Part shown: positions 1-9,515 of the stretch, in pieces
How the letters are laid out: each line of letters opens with the position of its first letter
Numbering within the stretch: the stretch's first letter is position 1
DNA from: an uncultured Burkholderiales bacterium
Lineage (GTDB): Bacteria; Pseudomonadota; Gammaproteobacteria; Burkholderiales; Thiobacillaceae
Length of the DNA: 32,261 nt
Reading direction: 5' to 3'
NCBI GenBank assembly: GCA_937949525.1
Contig: CALEDT010000062.1
Span: 1-32,261, forward strand
The notes under the pieces: generated by a model
The model's database searches: none
What the model saw: only the letters and a program-made list of their open reading frames with translations
Told to the model about the DNA's origin: nothing
Position numbers and translations under genes: made by a program

Positions 1-138
1 ATGGTGATGCCGGGCGACAACATTGCCATCACGGTGTCGCTGATTGCGCCGATCGCGATGGAAGAGGGTCTGCGTTTTGCCATCCGCGAAGGCGGCCGTA
101 CCGTCGGCGCCGGCGTGGTGTCCAAGATCATCGAGTAA
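1..138 (+). CDS. tuf: Elongation factor Tu, C-terminal end (5' truncated by window edge)
   Basis: The first 45 codons in frame 1 encode the end of EF-Tu domain III. They contain the segment [20 protein letters not shown], which is nearly invariant in the family, and end in TAA. EF-Tu carries aminoacyl-tRNA to the ribosome as a GTP complex. Only this beta-barrel end is visible; the GTPase domain lies upstream of the window. Position directly before rpsJ matches the str-S10 junction of many proteobacteria. The ATG at position 1 is an internal Met, not the start. Confidence 0.96.
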   Translation: MVMPGDNIAITVSLIAPIAMEEGLRFAIREGGRTVGAGVVSKIIE

Positions 139-148
139 CGCAGCAGTC

Positions 149-173
149 GGCGGACGGCGATGCGCCGTCCGCC
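149..173 (+). other. Perfect 10-bp hairpin between tuf and rpsJ
   Basis: GGCGGACGGC (149-158) and GCCGTCCGCC (164-173) are exact inverted complements around a 5-nt loop. No T tract follows, so this is not a standard intrinsic terminator. It begins 11 nt after the tuf stop and ends 27 nt before the rpsJ start. It could protect the tuf mRNA 3' end, attenuate read-through or mark a processing point. No E. coli-like long S10 leader fits in this short gap. Confidence 0.6.
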
Positions 174-200
174 ACCGGCCACCAGCTACGAGCGAGAAAC

Positions 201-512
201 ATGCAAAGCCAGAAAATCCGTATCCGCCTCAAGGCATACGACTACAAATTGATCGACCAGTCGGCCACGGAGATCGTCGACACCGCCAAGCGTACCGGCG
301 CCGTGGTCAAGGGTCCGGTGCCGTTGCCCACCGCGATCGAACGTTTCGATATCCTGCGTTCGCCCCACGTCAACAAGTCCTCGCGCGATCAGCTCGAGAT
401 CCGCACGCACAAGCGTCTGATGGACATCGTCGATCCGACCGACAAGACGGTCGATGCGCTGATGAAGTTGGACTTGCCCGCTGGCGTCGACGTCGAGATC
501 AAGTTGCAGTAA
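201..512 (+). CDS. rpsJ: 30S ribosomal protein S10 (NusE)
   Basis: The product has 103 residues, the same length as the usual proteobacterial S10. It begins [19 protein letters not shown] and contains the conserved block around [21 protein letters not shown]10 sits in the head of the small subunit. As NusE it also joins the antitermination complex with NusB. The ATG at 201 has a weak purine-rich upstream sequence (about 189-196). It is the first gene of the S10 block and lies only 62 nt after tuf, so it may be co-transcribed with tuf. Confidence 0.98.
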   Translation: MQSQKIRIRLKAYDYKLIDQSATEIVDTAKRTGAVVKGPVPLPTAIERFDILRSPHVNKSSRDQLEIRTHKRLMDIVDPTDKTVDALMKLDLPAGVDVEIKLQ

Positions 513-615
513 GGAAGGGCGGTTGCGGCTCTATGGAGCGGCGGCCGTTCTCCCCGTTTCACTGATGTAACCCGCCGGCCAATTGCAGTCGGCGCCTTTG
601 AAAGGAAACTAGAAC

Positions 616-1260
616 ATGACTCTAGGCCTTGTCGGTCGCAAGATCGGCATGACCCGCATATTTGCCGAGGATGGCGTGTCCATTCCGGTGACCGTGCTGG
701 ACATGTCCAACAACCGCGTCAGCCAACTGAAGACGACGGGCACGGATGGTTATGCCGCCGTGCAGGTCGCGCATGGCACGCGCAAACCCAGCCGCATCAC
801 CAAGCCGGTGGCCGGTCATCTGGCCAAGGCGGGTGTGTCCGCCGCGGCCGGCATGACGGAGTTCCGCGTGGCGGAAGCGGACCTTGCCCAGTTCCAGCCG
901 GGTGGCGCCCTCAGCGTCGAGGTGTTCAGCGAAGGGCAACTGGTGGACGTCTCCGGCGTCACCCAGGGTAAGGGATTCGCCGGCACCATCAAGCGTCACA
1001 ACTTCGGATCCCAGCGCGCCAGCCACGGCAACTCGCGGTCCCACAACGTGCCGGGCTCCATCGGTCAGGCACAGGATCCCGGCCGTATTTTCCCCGGCAA
1101 GCGCATGTCCGGCCACATGGGCGCGGTCAACCGCACGGTGCAGAACCTGCGCGTGGTGCGCGTCGACGTCGAGCGCCAATTGCTGCTGGTGCGGGGCGCG
1201 ATTCCTGGCGCCAAGGGTGGCCAGGTGGTGGTTCGACCCGCTGTCAAAGGAGCCGCGTGA
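616..1260 (+). CDS. rplC: 50S ribosomal protein L3
   Basis: The 214-residue product starts [16 protein letters not shown], the usual L3 N-terminus. The loop that reaches the peptidyl-transferase centre is present, with the GSIGQ segment; Gln151 corresponds to the residue methylated by PrmB in E. coli. A clear AAAGGAA site at 601-607 precedes the ATG by eight bases. The 103-nt gap after rpsJ is the largest in the S10 block and shows no convincing promoter. L3 is an early assembly protein of the large subunit. Confidence 0.98.
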   Translation: MTLGLVGRKIGMTRIFAEDGVSIPVTVLDMSNNRVSQLKTTGTDGYAAVQVAHGTRKPSRITKPVAGHLAKAGVSAAAGMTEFRVAEADLAQFQPGGALSVEVFSEGQLVDVSGVTQGKGFAGTIKRHNFGSQRASHGNSRSHNVPGSIGQAQDPGRIFPGKRMSGHMGAVNRTVQNLRVVRVDVERQLLLVRGAIPGAKGGQVVVRPAVKGAA

Positions 1261-1883
1261 TGGAACTGAAGATCATCGATGCGCGTGGTCAGCAGGCCGG
1301 CGCGGTGTCGGCCTCCGACAGCGTGTTCGGCCGCGAGTACAACGAGGCGCTGGTGCACCAGTTGGTGACCGCCTATATGGCCAACGCGCGTACCGGCAAC
1401 CGTGCGCAGTTGACCCGTGCGGAAGTGCGCCACAGCACCAAGAAGCCGTTCCGCCAGAAGGGCACCGGTCGCGCCCGTGCCGGTATGACTTCCTCGCCGA
1501 TCTGGCGTGGGGGCGGACGCGCGTTTCCGAACAAGCCGGACGAGAATTTCACGCAGAAGGTCAACCGCAAAATGTTCCGGGCCGGCATCGCCACCATCCT
1601 TTCGCGCCTGGCGCAGGATGGCCGTCTGAGCGTGGTGGAGCGTCTGGACGTGGGCGCGCCGAAGACCCGCGTGCTCGCCGGCAAGTTGAAGGACATGGGT
1701 CTGACCGATCGCGTGCTGATCATCGCGCCGACGGTCGATGACAACCTGTGGCTGTCGGCCCGCAATCTGCCCAATGTGTTGGTGCTTGAGCCGCATCAGG
1801 CGGATCCGGTCAGCCTGATCCGCTTCGATCGCGTGCTGATGACGCGCGACGCCGTCAAAACGCTCGAGGAGATGTACGCATGA
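1260..1883 (+). CDS. rplD: 50S ribosomal protein L4
   Basis: The 207-residue product starts [13 protein letters not shown] chose the ATG at 1260, which shares bases with the rplC stop (TGATG). It has AAAGGAG at 1246-1252 at good spacing, whereas an in-frame GTG lies one codon upstream. The basic extended loop that lines the exit tunnel is visible around [20 protein letters not shown]. In E. coli L4 represses its own operon, but no matching leader is evident here. Coupled translation with rplC is likely. Confidence 0.97.
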   Translation: MELKIIDARGQQAGAVSASDSVFGREYNEALVHQLVTAYMANARTGNRAQLTRAEVRHSTKKPFRQKGTGRARAGMTSSPIWRGGGRAFPNKPDENFTQKVNRKMFRAGIATILSRLAQDGRLSVVERLDVGAPKTRVLAGKLKDMGLTDRVLIIAPTVDDNLWLSARNLPNVLVLEPHQADPVSLIRFDRVLMTRDAVKTLEEMYA

Positions 1884-2188
1884 ACACCGCGATCAATGAG
1901 GAGCGTCTGCTCCAGGTCATCCTCGCGCCGGTGATTTCCGAGAAGGCCACCATGCTGGCGGACAAGCGCGAGCAGGTCATATTCCGTGTGGCAACCAGTG
2001 CCACCAAGCCCGAAGTGAAGGCGGCTGTCGAGTTGCTGTTCAAGGTTCAGGTGGAGAGCGTGCAGATGGCCAACGTCAAGGGCAAGAACAAGCGCTTCGG
2101 CCGCTTCTTCGGGCGCCGTTCGGACTGGAAAAAGGCATACGTCTGTCTCAAGCCCGGTCAGGAACTCACTTTCGCGGCAGGAGAATAA
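1880..2188 (+). CDS. rplW: 50S ribosomal protein L23
   Basis: The 102-residue product starts [20 protein letters not shown]. Its ATG overlaps the rplD stop by four bases (ATGA), implying translational coupling. It carries the L23 core [17 protein letters not shown] and the tail that contacts 23S rRNA ([14 protein letters not shown]). L23 sits at the exit tunnel mouth and is the docking site for trigger factor and SRP. Length and order between rplD and rplB are standard. Confidence 0.97.
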   Translation: MNTAINEERLLQVILAPVISEKATMLADKREQVIFRVATSATKPEVKAAVELLFKVQVESVQMANVKGKNKRFGRFFGRRSDWKKAYVCLKPGQELTFAAGE

Positions 2189-2190
2189 TC

Positions 2191-3015
2191 ATGCTGGTCA
2201 AAGTCAAACCGACGTCCGCCGGCCGCCGTGCCGTCATCAAGGTGGTCACGCCCGGCTTGCACAAAGGCAAGCCGGTCGCCAGCCTGGTGGAGAAGCAGAA
2301 CCGCAAGTCCGGGCGCAACAACAACGGTCACATCACCACCCGTCATCGCGGCGGTGGCCACAAACAGCATTATCGGCTGGTCGATTTCCGGCGCGAGAAG
2401 GACGGCATCCCGGCCAAGGTCGAACGGCTGGAATACGACCCCAACCGCAGCGCGCACCTCGCGCTGTTGTGCTACGCGGATGGTGAGCGTCGCTACATCA
2501 TCGCGCCCCATGGCGTCGAGCTGGGTACCGTTCTGATCAGTGGCGCGGAAGCGCCGATTAAACCCGGCAACTGCCTGCCGCTGCGCAACATCCCGGTGGG
2601 TTCCACGGTGCATTGCGTCGAGATGATGCCTGGCAAGGGCGCGCAACTCGCACGCTCGGCCGGTACCAGCGTGCAGCTTCTGGCGCGTGAAGGCAGCTAT
2701 GCGCAGCTGCGCCTGCGTTCCGGCGAGATCCGCAAGGTGCACATCGATTGCCGCGCCACGCTGGGTGAAGTCGGCAACAAGGAGCACAGCCTGCGCTCCA
2801 TCGGCAAGGCCGGCGCCATGCGCTGGCGTGGCGTGCGACCCACCGTCCGCGGTGTCGCGATGAACCCGATCGACCATCCGCACGGTGGTGGCGAGGGGCG
2901 TACCGGCGAAGGCCGCGTGCCGGTGTCGCCGTGGGGTCAGCCGACCAAGGGGTATCGCACCCGCAACAACAAGCGGACCGACGGCATGATCGTGCGCCGC
3001 CGTAACAAAGCGTAA
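2191..3015 (+). CDS. rplB: 50S ribosomal protein L2
   Basis: The 274-residue product carries the conserved L2 signature [14 protein letters not shown] near the C-terminus, including the His tied to peptidyl-transferase function. The following GRTGEGR segment resembles betaproteobacterial L2 more than the E. coli form GRNFGKH, as I recall those sequences. The AGGAGA site (2179-2184) lies inside the end of rplW, and only two bases separate the genes. L2 is needed for subunit association and peptide-bond formation. Confidence 0.98.
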   Translation: MLVKVKPTSAGRRAVIKVVTPGLHKGKPVASLVEKQNRKSGRNNNGHITTRHRGGGHKQHYRLVDFRREKDGIPAKVERLEYDPNRSAHLALLCYADGERRYIIAPHGVELGTVLISGAEAPIKPGNCLPLRNIPVGSTVHCVEMMPGKGAQLARSAGTSVQLLAREGSYAQLRLRSGEIRKVHIDCRATLGEVGNKEHSLRSIGKAGAMRWRGVRPTVRGVAMNPIDHPHGGGEGRTGEGRVPVSPWGQPTKGYRTRNNKRTDGMIVRRRNKA

Positions 3016-3028
3016 GAGGTAAGTGGAT

Positions 3029-3307
3029 ATGGCGCGTTCTGTGAAGAAAGGCCCGTTCGTGGACGGGCACCTCATGAAGAAGATCTCCGCCGCGTTGGCC
3101 GCGGGCGACAAGAAACCGATCAAGACCTGGTCGCGTCGCTCCACCATCCTGCCGGATTTCATCGGCCTGACGGTTGCGGTGCACAACGGCAAGCAGCACG
3201 TTCCCGTGTACGTCACGGAGAACATGGTTGGGCACAAACTGGGTGAGTTCTCGTTGACGCGGACCTTCAAGGGTCATGCGGCCGACAAGAAGTCGAAGAA
3301 GAAGTAA
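3029..3307 (+). CDS. rpsS: 30S ribosomal protein S19
   Basis: The product has 92 residues and starts [19 protein letters not shown] prefer the ATG at 3029, with AGAGGT at 3015-3020 upstream. An in-frame GTG at 3023 would add only Met-Asp, which S19 proteins lack. The [20 protein letters not shown] block is typical. S19 binds 16S rRNA in the head next to S13 and contacts the A-site tRNA region. Its lysine-rich tail is intact. Confidence 0.97.
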   Translation: MARSVKKGPFVDGHLMKKISAALAAGDKKPIKTWSRRSTILPDFIGLTVAVHNGKQHVPVYVTENMVGHKLGEFSLTRTFKGHAADKKSKKK

Positions 3308-3318
3308 GGAGAGCGAAC

Positions 3319-3648
3319 ATGCAAGTTTCCGCGATATTGCGTGGTACCCGGCTGTCCGCCCAGAAGGCGCGCCTGGTCGCCGATCTGGTGCGCGGCAAGC
3401 CGGTGGACAAGGCGCTCGACATCCTGACCTTCTCGCCGCAAAAGGCCGCGTTCACGATCAAGAAGGTGCTGGAATCCGCCATCGCCAATGCCGAGCACAA
3501 CGAAGGTGCCGACATCGACGAACTCAAGGTGCGCACGATCTACGTCGATCAGGGACCCAGCCTGAAACGCTTCACGGCGCGCGCCAAGGGCCGCGGCAAC
3601 CGCATCATCAAACCGACCTGTCACATCACCGTGACGGTGGGCGACTGA
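3319..3648 (+). CDS. rplV: 50S ribosomal protein L22
   Basis: The 109-residue product begins [20 protein letters not shown], a standard L22 start. The hairpin that narrows the exit tunnel is visible around [18 protein letters not shown], the region where macrolide-resistance changes occur in other bacteria. No insertion is evident. The start has AAGGAGAG at 3306-3313. It follows rpsS by 11 bases and precedes rpsC by 10, as part of one transcript. Confidence 0.97.
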   Translation: MQVSAILRGTRLSAQKARLVADLVRGKPVDKALDILTFSPQKAAFTIKKVLESAIANAEHNEGADIDELKVRTIYVDQGPSLKRFTARAKGRGNRIIKPTCHITVTVGD

Positions 3649-3658
3649 AGGAAGGCAC

Positions 3659-4363
3659 ATGGGACAGAAGATTCATCCGACCGGCTTTCGCCTGAGCGTC
3701 AACCGGGGCTGGAATTCCAAGTGGTTCGCCAACAGCAAGCACTACGCGGCGACCCTGAACGAAGACGTGAAGGTGCGTGAGTTTCTGCGCAAGAAACTGG
3801 CACATGCCTCCATCAGCAAGATCATCATCGAGCGGCCGGCCAAGAACGCGCGCATCACGCTGTTTTCGTCGCGGCCCGGCGTGGTCATCGGCAAGAAGGG
3901 TGAGGACATCGAAAATCTGCGTCGCCAGTTGAACGCGCTGATGTCGGTCCCCGTGACTCTCAACATCGAGGAAGTGCGCAAGCCGGAAATCGACGCCCAG
4001 CTGATCTCTGATTCGATCGCCAACCAACTGGAAAAGCGCATCATGTTCCGCCGCGCCATGAAACGCGCCATGCAGAATGCGATGCGCTTCGGTGCCCAGG
4101 GCATCAAGATCATGTCCGCCGGACGCCTCAACGGTGCCGAAATCGCCCGCACCGAGTGGTACCGGGAAGGCCGTGTGCCGCTGCACACACTGCGCGCGGA
4201 CATCGATTACGGCTTCTCCGAGGCCAACACCACCTATGGTGTGATCGGCATCAAGGTCTGGGTCTACAAAGGCGAGAATCTCGGCCGTGGCGAGAAGCCG
4301 CTGGCCGCACCCGAGCCGGAACGGCGTCCGCGACGTCCGGCGGCGCGGGCTGGAAAGGAGTGA
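3659..4363 (+). CDS. rpsC: 30S ribosomal protein S3
   Basis: The 234-residue product starts [20 protein letters not shown]. An N-terminal KH type II domain is marked by [14 protein letters not shown], followed by the C-terminal S3 domain ending in a basic, proline/arginine-rich tail (about the last 25 residues). S3 lines the mRNA entry tunnel and takes part in ribosomal helicase activity. A strong AAGGAAGG at 3648-3655 precedes the ATG. Confidence 0.98.
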   Translation: MGQKIHPTGFRLSVNRGWNSKWFANSKHYAATLNEDVKVREFLRKKLAHASISKIIIERPAKNARITLFSSRPGVVIGKKGEDIENLRRQLNALMSVPVTLNIEEVRKPEIDAQLISDSIANQLEKRIMFRRAMKRAMQNAMRFGAQGIKIMSAGRLNGAEIARTEWYREGRVPLHTLRADIDYGFSEANTTYGVIGIKVWVYKGENLGRGEKPLAAPEPERRPRRPAARAGKE

Positions 4364-4369
4364 TGAGTC

Positions 4370-4786
4370 ATGCTGCAACCCGCACGCAGAAAATACCGCA
4401 AGGAGCAGAAGGGCCGTAACACCGGTCTGGCCACGCGCGGAGCCAAGGTCAGCTTCGGCGAGTACGGTCTGAAGGCCATCGCACGGGGTCGCATCACGGC
4501 GCGCCAGATCGAGGCCGCGCGCCGCGCCATGACCCGCCATATCAAACGCGGTGGGCGCATCTGGATCCGCATCTTCCCGGACAAGCCGATCTCCAGCAAA
4601 CCCGCAGAGGTGCGGATGGGCGGGGGCAAGGGCAGCCCGGAATACTGGGTGGCCGAGATCCAGCCGGGCAAGGTGCTGTATGAGATGGAGGGCGTAAGCG
4701 AGGAGATCGCGCGCGAGGCGTTCCGCCTGGCGGCGGCCAAACTGCCCATCGCCACGACCTTTGTATCACGTCATTTCGGGGTGTGA
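4370..4786 (+). CDS. rplP: 50S ribosomal protein L16
   Basis: The 138-residue product starts [18 protein letters not shown]16 organises the A-site region of the large subunit. The loop with the Arg residue hydroxylated by YcfD in E. coli corresponds to [14 protein letters not shown] here. AAAGGAG at 4354-4360 overlaps the end of rpsC. An earlier ATG at 4363 is out of frame, so 4370 is the only sensible start. Confidence 0.98.
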   Translation: MLQPARRKYRKEQKGRNTGLATRGAKVSFGEYGLKAIARGRITARQIEAARRAMTRHIKRGGRIWIRIFPDKPISSKPAEVRMGGGKGSPEYWVAEIQPGKVLYEMEGVSEEIAREAFRLAAAKLPIATTFVSRHFGV

Positions 4787-4787
4787 C

Positions 4788-4988
4788 ATGAAGACCAGCG
4801 AACTTCGCACCAAATCGATGGACGAGTTGCGGCAGGAATTGAAGGAGCTGCTGCGCGCCCAGTTCAATCTGCGCATGCAACTCGCCACGCAGCAAACCAA
4901 TAAGACCCACGAGATTCGCCGGGTACGTCGTGACATCGCGCGCGTGCGCACGATCATGACGCAGGCGAAAGTCGCCGCCGGCAACTGA
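4788..4988 (+). CDS. rpmC: 50S ribosomal protein L29
   Basis: The 66-residue product starts [20 protein letters not shown], a typical two-helix hairpin protein. I start it at the ATG at 4788, one base after the rplP stop, because an upstream TTG in the same frame would add nine residues unknown in the family. L29 lies near the tunnel exit beside L23. No separate Shine-Dalgarno is clear, which fits translational coupling to rplP. Confidence 0.96.
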   Translation: MKTSELRTKSMDELRQELKELLRAQFNLRMQLATQQTNKTHEIRRVRRDIARVRTIMTQAKVAAGN

Positions 4989-5272
4989 TGAGTAACGCCA
5001 TGAGTGAACAGAAACCCGCCAAGATCGCCCGCGCCCTCACCGGGACCGTGGTCAGCGACAAGATGGACAAGACCGTGACCGTGCTGGTGGAGCGCAAGGT
5101 CAAGCATCCGCTGTATGGCAAGATCATCCGTCTGTCCAAGAAATACCATGCACACGACGCCAACAACGAGTATCACCCGGGTGACGTCGTGGTGATCGAG
5201 GAGTGCCGGCCGATTTCCCGCACCAAGGCCTGGACGGTGGCCCGCTTGGTCGAGCGCGCGCAACAGGTCTGA
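4988..5272 (+). CDS. rpsQ: 30S ribosomal protein S17
   Basis: The product has 94 residues from the ATG at 4988, which overlaps the rpmC stop (TGATG). A second in-frame ATG at 5000 ([15 protein letters not shown]) gives 90 residues and is about as likely. The OB-fold body with [19 protein letters not shown] and the [10 protein letters not shown] loop is typical S17. It is a primary binder of the 5' domain of 16S rRNA and the last gene of the S10 block; a promoter follows. Confidence 0.96.
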   Translation: MSNAMSEQKPAKIARALTGTVVSDKMDKTVTVLVERKVKHPLYGKIIRLSKKYHAHDANNEYHPGDVVVIEECRPISRTKAWTVARLVERAQQV

Positions 5273-5286
5273 GGAGAAAATCCTGC

Positions 5287-5316
5287 TTGCGCGGGTGGCA
5301 AAAATACGGTTAGAAT
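5287..5316 (+). promoter_or_regulatory. Putative sigma70 promoter of the spc block
   Basis: TTGCGC (5287-5292) and TAGAAT (5311-5316) are separated by 18 bases in an AT-richer patch of the 173-nt rpsQ-rplN gap. E. coli also has its spc promoter in this gap. The predicted start near 5323 leaves a leader of about 120 nt before rplN. The hexamers are read directly; activity is inferred. Confidence 0.65.
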
Positions 5317-5445
5317 ACTGATCTTTTTTGGCGCGCGGTAATCAAGAAATCGCCGCGTGAATCGAAGCGGGCGTCGTGCACGCCCTAACCCGAACGGGAT
5401 CCAAAACTGCCGGTTGGCGACAGCGGGCAAGTTGGAGAGAAAAAA

Positions 5446-5814
5446 ATGATCCAGATGCAATCGATGTTGGACGTGGCCGACAACACCGGCGCGCGCACGG
5501 TCATGTGCATTAAGGTGTTGGGCGGTTCCAAGCGCCGTTACGCGGGTATCGGTGACATCATCAAGGTCAGTATCAAGGATGCTGCGCCGCGGGGTCGCGT
5601 GAAGAAGGGCGACGTGTACAACGCCGTCGTGGTGCGTACGGCCAAGGGCGTGCGGCGACCGGATGGTTCGCTGATCCGTTTCGACGGCAATGCCGCGGTG
5701 CTGCTCAACAACAAGCTCGAGCCGCTTGGCACGCGTATCTTCGGGCCGGTGACGCGTGAACTGCGCGGCGAACGCTTCATGAAGATCGTTTCGCTCGCGC
5801 CCGAAGTGCTTTGA
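5446..5814 (+). CDS. rplN: 50S ribosomal protein L14
   Basis: The 122-residue product (the usual size is about 122) starts [21 protein letters not shown]14 forms part of the intersubunit bridge with 16S rRNA and binds the silencing factor RsfS. GGAGAG at 5434-5439 sits before an A-rich spacer and the ATG. It is the first gene after the predicted internal promoter and so heads the spc block. Its end overlaps the Shine-Dalgarno of rplX. Confidence 0.98.
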   Translation: MIQMQSMLDVADNTGARTVMCIKVLGGSKRRYAGIGDIIKVSIKDAAPRGRVKKGDVYNAVVVRTAKGVRRPDGSLIRFDGNAAVLLNNKLEPLGTRIFGPVTRELRGERFMKIVSLAPEVL

Positions 5815-5825
5815 GGAGCCGAATC

Positions 5826-6140
5826 ATGCGCAAGATCCGCAAGGGTGACGAAGTCATCGTGCTGACCGGTAAGGACAAGGGCAAGCGTGGCACCGTGCTG
5901 CGCGTGCTCGATGGTGCCTTGGTGGTGGAAGGGGTCAACCGAGTACGCAAGGCGGTGAAGCCGAATCCGATGCGTGGTACCACCGGTGGCTTCATGGACA
6001 AGGACATGCCGATCGACATTTCCAACGTGGCGTTGTTCAACGTGGCCACGGGCAAGGGCGATCGCGTCGGCATCAAGACGTTGGAGGACGGGCGCAAGGT
6101 GCGCTTCTTCAAGTCCAACGGTGAAGTGGTGGATGCGTAA
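5826..6140 (+). CDS. rplX: 50S ribosomal protein L24
   Basis: The 104-residue product starts [20 protein letters not shown], a classic KOW motif. I use the ATG at 5826 with TGAGGAG at 5812-5818. An upstream in-frame ATG at 5811 would add five residues absent from other L24 proteins. L24 starts assembly of the large subunit at the 5' end of 23S rRNA. The C-terminus [15 protein letters not shown] is normal for the family. Confidence 0.97.
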   Translation: MRKIRKGDEVIVLTGKDKGKRGTVLRVLDGALVVEGVNRVRKAVKPNPMRGTTGGFMDKDMPIDISNVALFNVATGKGDRVGIKTLEDGRKVRFFKSNGEVVDA

Positions 6141-6151
6141 GGAACGTGACC

Positions 6152-6691
6152 ATGGCCCGAATGTACGAGTTCTACAAGGATACGGTGGTCAAACAGTTGA
6201 CCGACCGGTTTGGCTACAAATCACCGATGCAGGTGCCGCGCATTACCAAGATCACGCTGAACATGGGCGTCGGTGAGGCGGTTGGCGACAAGAAGGTGAT
6301 GGAGCACGCGGTCGGCGACATGACCAAGATCGCCGGTCAAAAACCGGTGGTCACGCTGTCGCGCAAGTCGATTGCCGGATTCAAGATCCGCGATGGATAC
6401 CCGGTTGGCTGCATGGTCACGCTGCGGCGCGAGCGCATGTACGAGTTTCTCGATCGCCTCGTCACCATTGCCATTCCGCGTATCCGTGACTTTCGCGGTA
6501 TCGGCGGCAAGGGTTTCGATGGTCGCGGCAACTACAACATGGGTGTCAAGGAACAGATCATCTTCCCGGAAATCGAGTACGAGAAGATCGACGCCCTGCG
6601 CGGCATGAACATCACCATTACCACCACCGCCAAGACCGACGAAGAGGCGCGAGCCTTACTGGCGGCGTTCAAGTTTCCGTTCAAGAATTGA
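6152..6691 (+). CDS. rplE: 50S ribosomal protein L5
   Basis: The 179-residue product matches the E. coli length. The ATG at 6152 gives [16 protein letters not shown]; a GTG at 6146 would add two residues and is rejected. AAGGAA overlaps the rplX stop. The conserved [16 protein letters not shown] loop and the 5S rRNA binding face are present. L5 forms the central protuberance with L18 and 5S rRNA. Confidence 0.97.
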   Translation: MARMYEFYKDTVVKQLTDRFGYKSPMQVPRITKITLNMGVGEAVGDKKVMEHAVGDMTKIAGQKPVVTLSRKSIAGFKIRDGYPVGCMVTLRRERMYEFLDRLVTIAIPRIRDFRGIGGKGFDGRGNYNMGVKEQIIFPEIEYEKIDALRGMNITITTTAKTDEEARALLAAFKFPFKN

Positions 6692-6698
6692 GGTTGCG

Positions 6699-7004
6699 AT
6701 GGCCAAGCTCGCACTGATCAACCGTGAAGCCAAGCGTCGTCGCCTGGTGAAGAAATACGCCGCCAAGCGTACCGCTCTGAAAGCGATCATCCAGGACGTC
6801 GCGCGAGACGAGGAGGAACGCGCGGCGGCGCGTCAGCGTTTGCAGGAATTGCCCCGTAACAGCAGCGAAAGCCGGCTGCGTAACCGCTGCCAGATGACCG
6901 GCCGTCCTCGCGGCGTGTTCCGCAAATTCGGGCTGTGTCGCAACAAGATTCGTGAGTTGGCGATGAAGGGTGAAGTTCCCGGTGTCGTCAAGGCCAGCTG
7001 GTAA
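6699..7004 (+). CDS. rpsN: 30S ribosomal protein S14, zinc-free form
   Basis: The 101-residue product has the long S14 architecture. The C-terminal core [20 protein letters not shown] keeps only two cysteines, so it is the C-minus form that does not bind zinc. S14 sits in the head next to S3 and S10. GAGGTT at 6690-6695 is a modest ribosome site. This contrasts with S4 and L36 here, which keep full metal-ligand sets. Confidence 0.97.
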   Translation: MAKLALINREAKRRRLVKKYAAKRTALKAIIQDVARDEEERAAARQRLQELPRNSSESRLRNRCQMTGRPRGVFRKFGLCRNKIRELAMKGEVPGVVKASW

Positions 7005-7015
7005 GGGGTGTCGAT

Positions 7016-7411
7016 ATGAGCATGAGTGATCCCATCGCCGATATGCTGACGCGTATTCGCAATGCGCAGCTGGTCGAGAAAAGTTCCGTGAGCATGCCGG
7101 CATCCAAGCTGAAGAAGGCCATCGCCCAGGTATTGCAGGATGAGGGCTACATCGATGGCTTCGTAGTCCGCGACAACGGTGGTTTGCCGGAAATGGAAGT
7201 GGCCCTGAAGTACTACGCCGGTCGTCCTGTCATCGAGCGCATCGAGCGGGTCAGCAAGCCCGGTCTGCGCATTTACAAGGGTCGGGATGATTTGCCGCGC
7301 GTGATGAACGGTCTCGGTGTCGCCATCGTTTCGACGTCCCGTGGTGTCATGACCGATCGCAAGGCGCGTTCGCTCGGCGTGGGCGGCGAAGTGCTGTGCG
7401 TCGTTGCGTGA
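7016..7411 (+). CDS. rpsH: 30S ribosomal protein S8
   Basis: The 131-residue product starts [19 protein letters not shown] and ends [11 protein letters not shown]. The C-terminal [14 protein letters not shown] motif is the 16S rRNA binding signature. In E. coli S8 represses the spc operon by binding a 16S-like site in the mRNA; no such site was established here. An ATG two codons later (7022) is possible, but E. coli S8 also begins Met-Ser-Met. AAGGGGTG precedes the start. Confidence 0.97.
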   Translation: MSMSDPIADMLTRIRNAQLVEKSSVSMPASKLKKAIAQVLQDEGYIDGFVVRDNGGLPEMEVALKYYAGRPVIERIERVSKPGLRIYKGRDDLPRVMNGLGVAIVSTSRGVMTDRKARSLGVGGEVLCVVA

Positions 7412-7419
7412 GGTGAGAT

Positions 7420-7953
7420 ATGTCCCGTATTGCTAAGAATCCCATTGCCGTACCTGGCGGCGTGGAAGTCTCGCTGGCTCAGGATGCGGTTTCGGTCAAA
7501 GGCCCGTTGGGCACGTTGACCCGCAAGCTCGATGCCACCGTCAAGGTCGAACTCGCCGACGGCCAGTTGCGCGTGACGGCGGCGGACCAATCACGCCAGG
7601 CTCATGCCATGTCCGGCACCATGCGGGCCCTGCTGGCGAACATGGTGACCGGGGTGACCAAGGGTTTCGAGCGCAAGCTCACCCTGGTCGGCGTCGGCTA
7701 CCGCGCGCAGGCTCAGGGTGACAAGTTGAACCTGTCGCTGGGCTTTTCCCACCCGGTTGAGCATGCGATGCCGGCCGGCATCAAGGTGGAAACGCCGACT
7801 CAGACCGAGATCGTGATCAAGGGGATGGACAAGCACCTGGTCGGTCAGGTGGCCGCGGATGTGCGCGCTTATCGTAAACCCGAGCCCTATAAGGGCAAGG
7901 GCGTGCGTTACGCCGATGAGGTGGTGGCGCTCAAGGAAACCAAGAAGAAGTAA
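7420..7953 (+). CDS. rplF: 50S ribosomal protein L6
   Basis: The 177-residue product starts [19 protein letters not shown]. Two repeated alpha/beta domains are evident. The C-terminal [17 protein letters not shown] is the family signature that contacts the sarcin-ricin loop region. GAGGTGAG lies just upstream, overlapping the rpsH stop. L6 is required for elongation-factor binding and late assembly. Nothing unusual is seen. Confidence 0.97.
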   Translation: MSRIAKNPIAVPGGVEVSLAQDAVSVKGPLGTLTRKLDATVKVELADGQLRVTAADQSRQAHAMSGTMRALLANMVTGVTKGFERKLTLVGVGYRAQAQGDKLNLSLGFSHPVEHAMPAGIKVETPTQTEIVIKGMDKHLVGQVAADVRAYRKPEPYKGKGVRYADEVVALKETKKK

Positions 7954-7983
7954 CCACTCGGACAAGATACTGGAGCGATTGCA

Positions 7984-8337
7984 ATGGACAAAAAAATCCG
8001 GCGTCTGCGCAGGGCGCGCAAATCCCGCGCCAAATTCGCCGAGCTTGGCGCGATCCGGCTGTGCGTGCATCGCAGCAATTCACACATTTATGCGCAACTC
8101 ATCGATCCCAGCGGTGCCCGTGTGCTGACTTCGGCCTCGACGCTGGAACGCGAGGTGCGCGAGCAGATCAAGAGCGGTGGCAATGTCGACGCCGCCCGTC
8201 TGATCGGGCAGCGTATCGCTGAACGTGCCAAAGCGATCGGTGTGGACCGGGTCGCGTTCGATCGCGCTGGTTTCGCCTATCACGGGCGGGTCAAGGCGCT
8301 GGCCGACGCAGCGCGTGAGCACGGTTTGCAGTTTTAA
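7984..8337 (+). CDS. rplR: 50S ribosomal protein L18
   Basis: The 117-residue product (the same length as E. coli L18) starts [20 protein letters not shown], a strongly basic tail that binds 5S rRNA. The globular core [20 protein letters not shown] and the end [19 protein letters not shown] are typical. TGGAGCG is the likely ribosome site. The 30-nt gap after rplF is one of the longer gaps in the spc block but shows no promoter. Confidence 0.97.
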   Translation: MDKKIRRLRRARKSRAKFAELGAIRLCVHRSNSHIYAQLIDPSGARVLTSASTLEREVREQIKSGGNVDAARLIGQRIAERAKAIGVDRVAFDRAGFAYHGRVKALADAAREHGLQF

Positions 8338-8349
8338 GCGAGGAAGATC

Positions 8350-8862
8350 ATGGCGAAGTCCGTACAGCAGACGGAAGAGCAGGGCGACGGCCTGAAGGAG
8401 AAGATGATCTCCGTCAACCGCGTCACCAAGGTGGTGAAGGGCGGCCGGATCCTGAGTTTTGCCGCCCTCACCGTGGTCGGTGACAATGATGGTGGCGTTG
8501 GCATGGGCAAGGGCAAGTCGCGCGAGGTGCCGGTGGCCGTCACCAAGGCGATGGAAGAGGCCCGGCGCAAGATGATCAAGGTGCCGCTGAAGAACGGCAC
8601 TTTCCATCATCCGGTGGTCGGCAAGCATGGTGCTTCCGTGGTACTGATTCAGCCGGCCTCGCCCGGTACCGGCATCATTGCCGGCGGCGCGATGCGCGCG
8701 GTATTCGAAGTCATGGGGGTGCACGACGTGCTGGCCAAATGCCTGGGCTCCACCAACCCCTACAACGTGGTGCGTGCCACCCTCAACGGCCTCTCCCAAA
8801 TGATGACGCCGAGCGAGGTCGCCGCCAAGCGCGGCAAGACCGTGGCCGAGATTCTGGAGTAA
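8350..8862 (+). CDS. rpsE: 30S ribosomal protein S5
   Basis: The 170-residue product has the S5 dsRNA-binding fold ([20 protein letters not shown]) and the C-terminal domain with [18 protein letters not shown]5 lies at the mRNA entry site with S3 and S4 and affects decoding accuracy. The spectinomycin-binding loop near the KVVKGG segment appears intact. GAGGAAG precedes the ATG. Confidence 0.97.
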   Translation: MAKSVQQTEEQGDGLKEKMISVNRVTKVVKGGRILSFAALTVVGDNDGGVGMGKGKSREVPVAVTKAMEEARRKMIKVPLKNGTFHHPVVGKHGASVVLIQPASPGTGIIAGGAMRAVFEVMGVHDVLAKCLGSTNPYNVVRATLNGLSQMMTPSEVAAKRGKTVAEILE

Positions 8863-8865
8863 GCC

Positions 8866-9060
8866 ATGACTGAAGCGAAGACGAAAGTGCGTGTCACCCT
8901 GGTGCGGAGCCCGATCGGCGCCCTCGCCAAGCACCGCGCCTGTGTGCGCGGTCTGGGGCTCAAGCGCATGCACCAGAGCGTCGAACTGGAAGACACGCCG
9001 GCGGTGCGCGGCATGATTCAGCGGGTGAACTATTTGGTCAAGCATGAGGTGGTCGCATGA
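8866..9060 (+). CDS. rpmD: 50S ribosomal protein L30
   Basis: The 64-residue product starts [20 protein letters not shown], slightly longer than E. coli L30 (59 residues) through its N-terminus. The [20 protein letters not shown] block is diagnostic. L30 binds 23S rRNA domain II. It begins three bases after rpsE, with CTGGAG inside the end of rpsE acting as ribosome site, and overlaps rplO by four bases. Confidence 0.96.
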   Translation: MTEAKTKVRVTLVRSPIGALAKHRACVRGLGLKRMHQSVELEDTPAVRGMIQRVNYLVKHEVVA

Positions 9061-9500
9061 AACTGAATGACCTCAAGCCGGCGCCCGGCGCGACCAAGTC
9101 CGGCAAACGACCCGGGCGCGGTATCGGTTCCGGGCTGGGTAAAACCGGTGGGCGCGGTCACAAGGGCCAGAAATCGCGCGCCGGCGGTTTCCATAAGGTG
9201 GGCTTCGAAGGCGGTCAGATGCCGATGGCGCGTCGCCTGCCCAAGCGTGGCTTCATTTCACTCGACCGCGCGTTCAAGGTGGAAGTGCGGCTGGGCGATC
9301 TCGCGGCGCTGCCCGTCGACACCGTCGATTTGCTGGTGCTGAAACAGGCCGGCCTGGTGCCGCAGCTGGCGAAAAGCTGCAAGGTCATCCTGGCGGGGTC
9401 GGTCGGCAAGGCCATCACCGTGTCCGGTCTGGGCGTCACCAAAGGCGCCCGCGCCGCGATCGAAGCGGCCGGCGGCACCGTGATCATCGACGCCGCGTAA
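9057..9500 (+). CDS. rplO: 50S ribosomal protein L15
   Basis: The 147-residue product starts [20 protein letters not shown]. The long glycine/arginine-rich arm ([20 protein letters not shown]) threads into 23S rRNA, and a globular C-terminal domain follows. The ATG overlaps the rpmD stop (ATGA), and GAGGTGG lies upstream. L15 is a late-assembly protein. It directly precedes secY, as in E. coli. Confidence 0.97.
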   Translation: MKLNDLKPAPGATKSGKRPGRGIGSGLGKTGGRGHKGQKSRAGGFHKVGFEGGQMPMARRLPKRGFISLDRAFKVEVRLGDLAALPVDTVDLLVLKQAGLVPQLAKSCKVILAGSVGKAITVSGLGVTKGARAAIEAAGGTVIIDAA

Positions 9501-9515
9501 CCGGGAGTAGCGATC

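Noticed and set aside
2158-3270. 370-codon open frame antisense to rplB and rpsS
   Set aside because: It is opposite essential ribosomal genes, has no recognisable domain and shows shadow-like composition.
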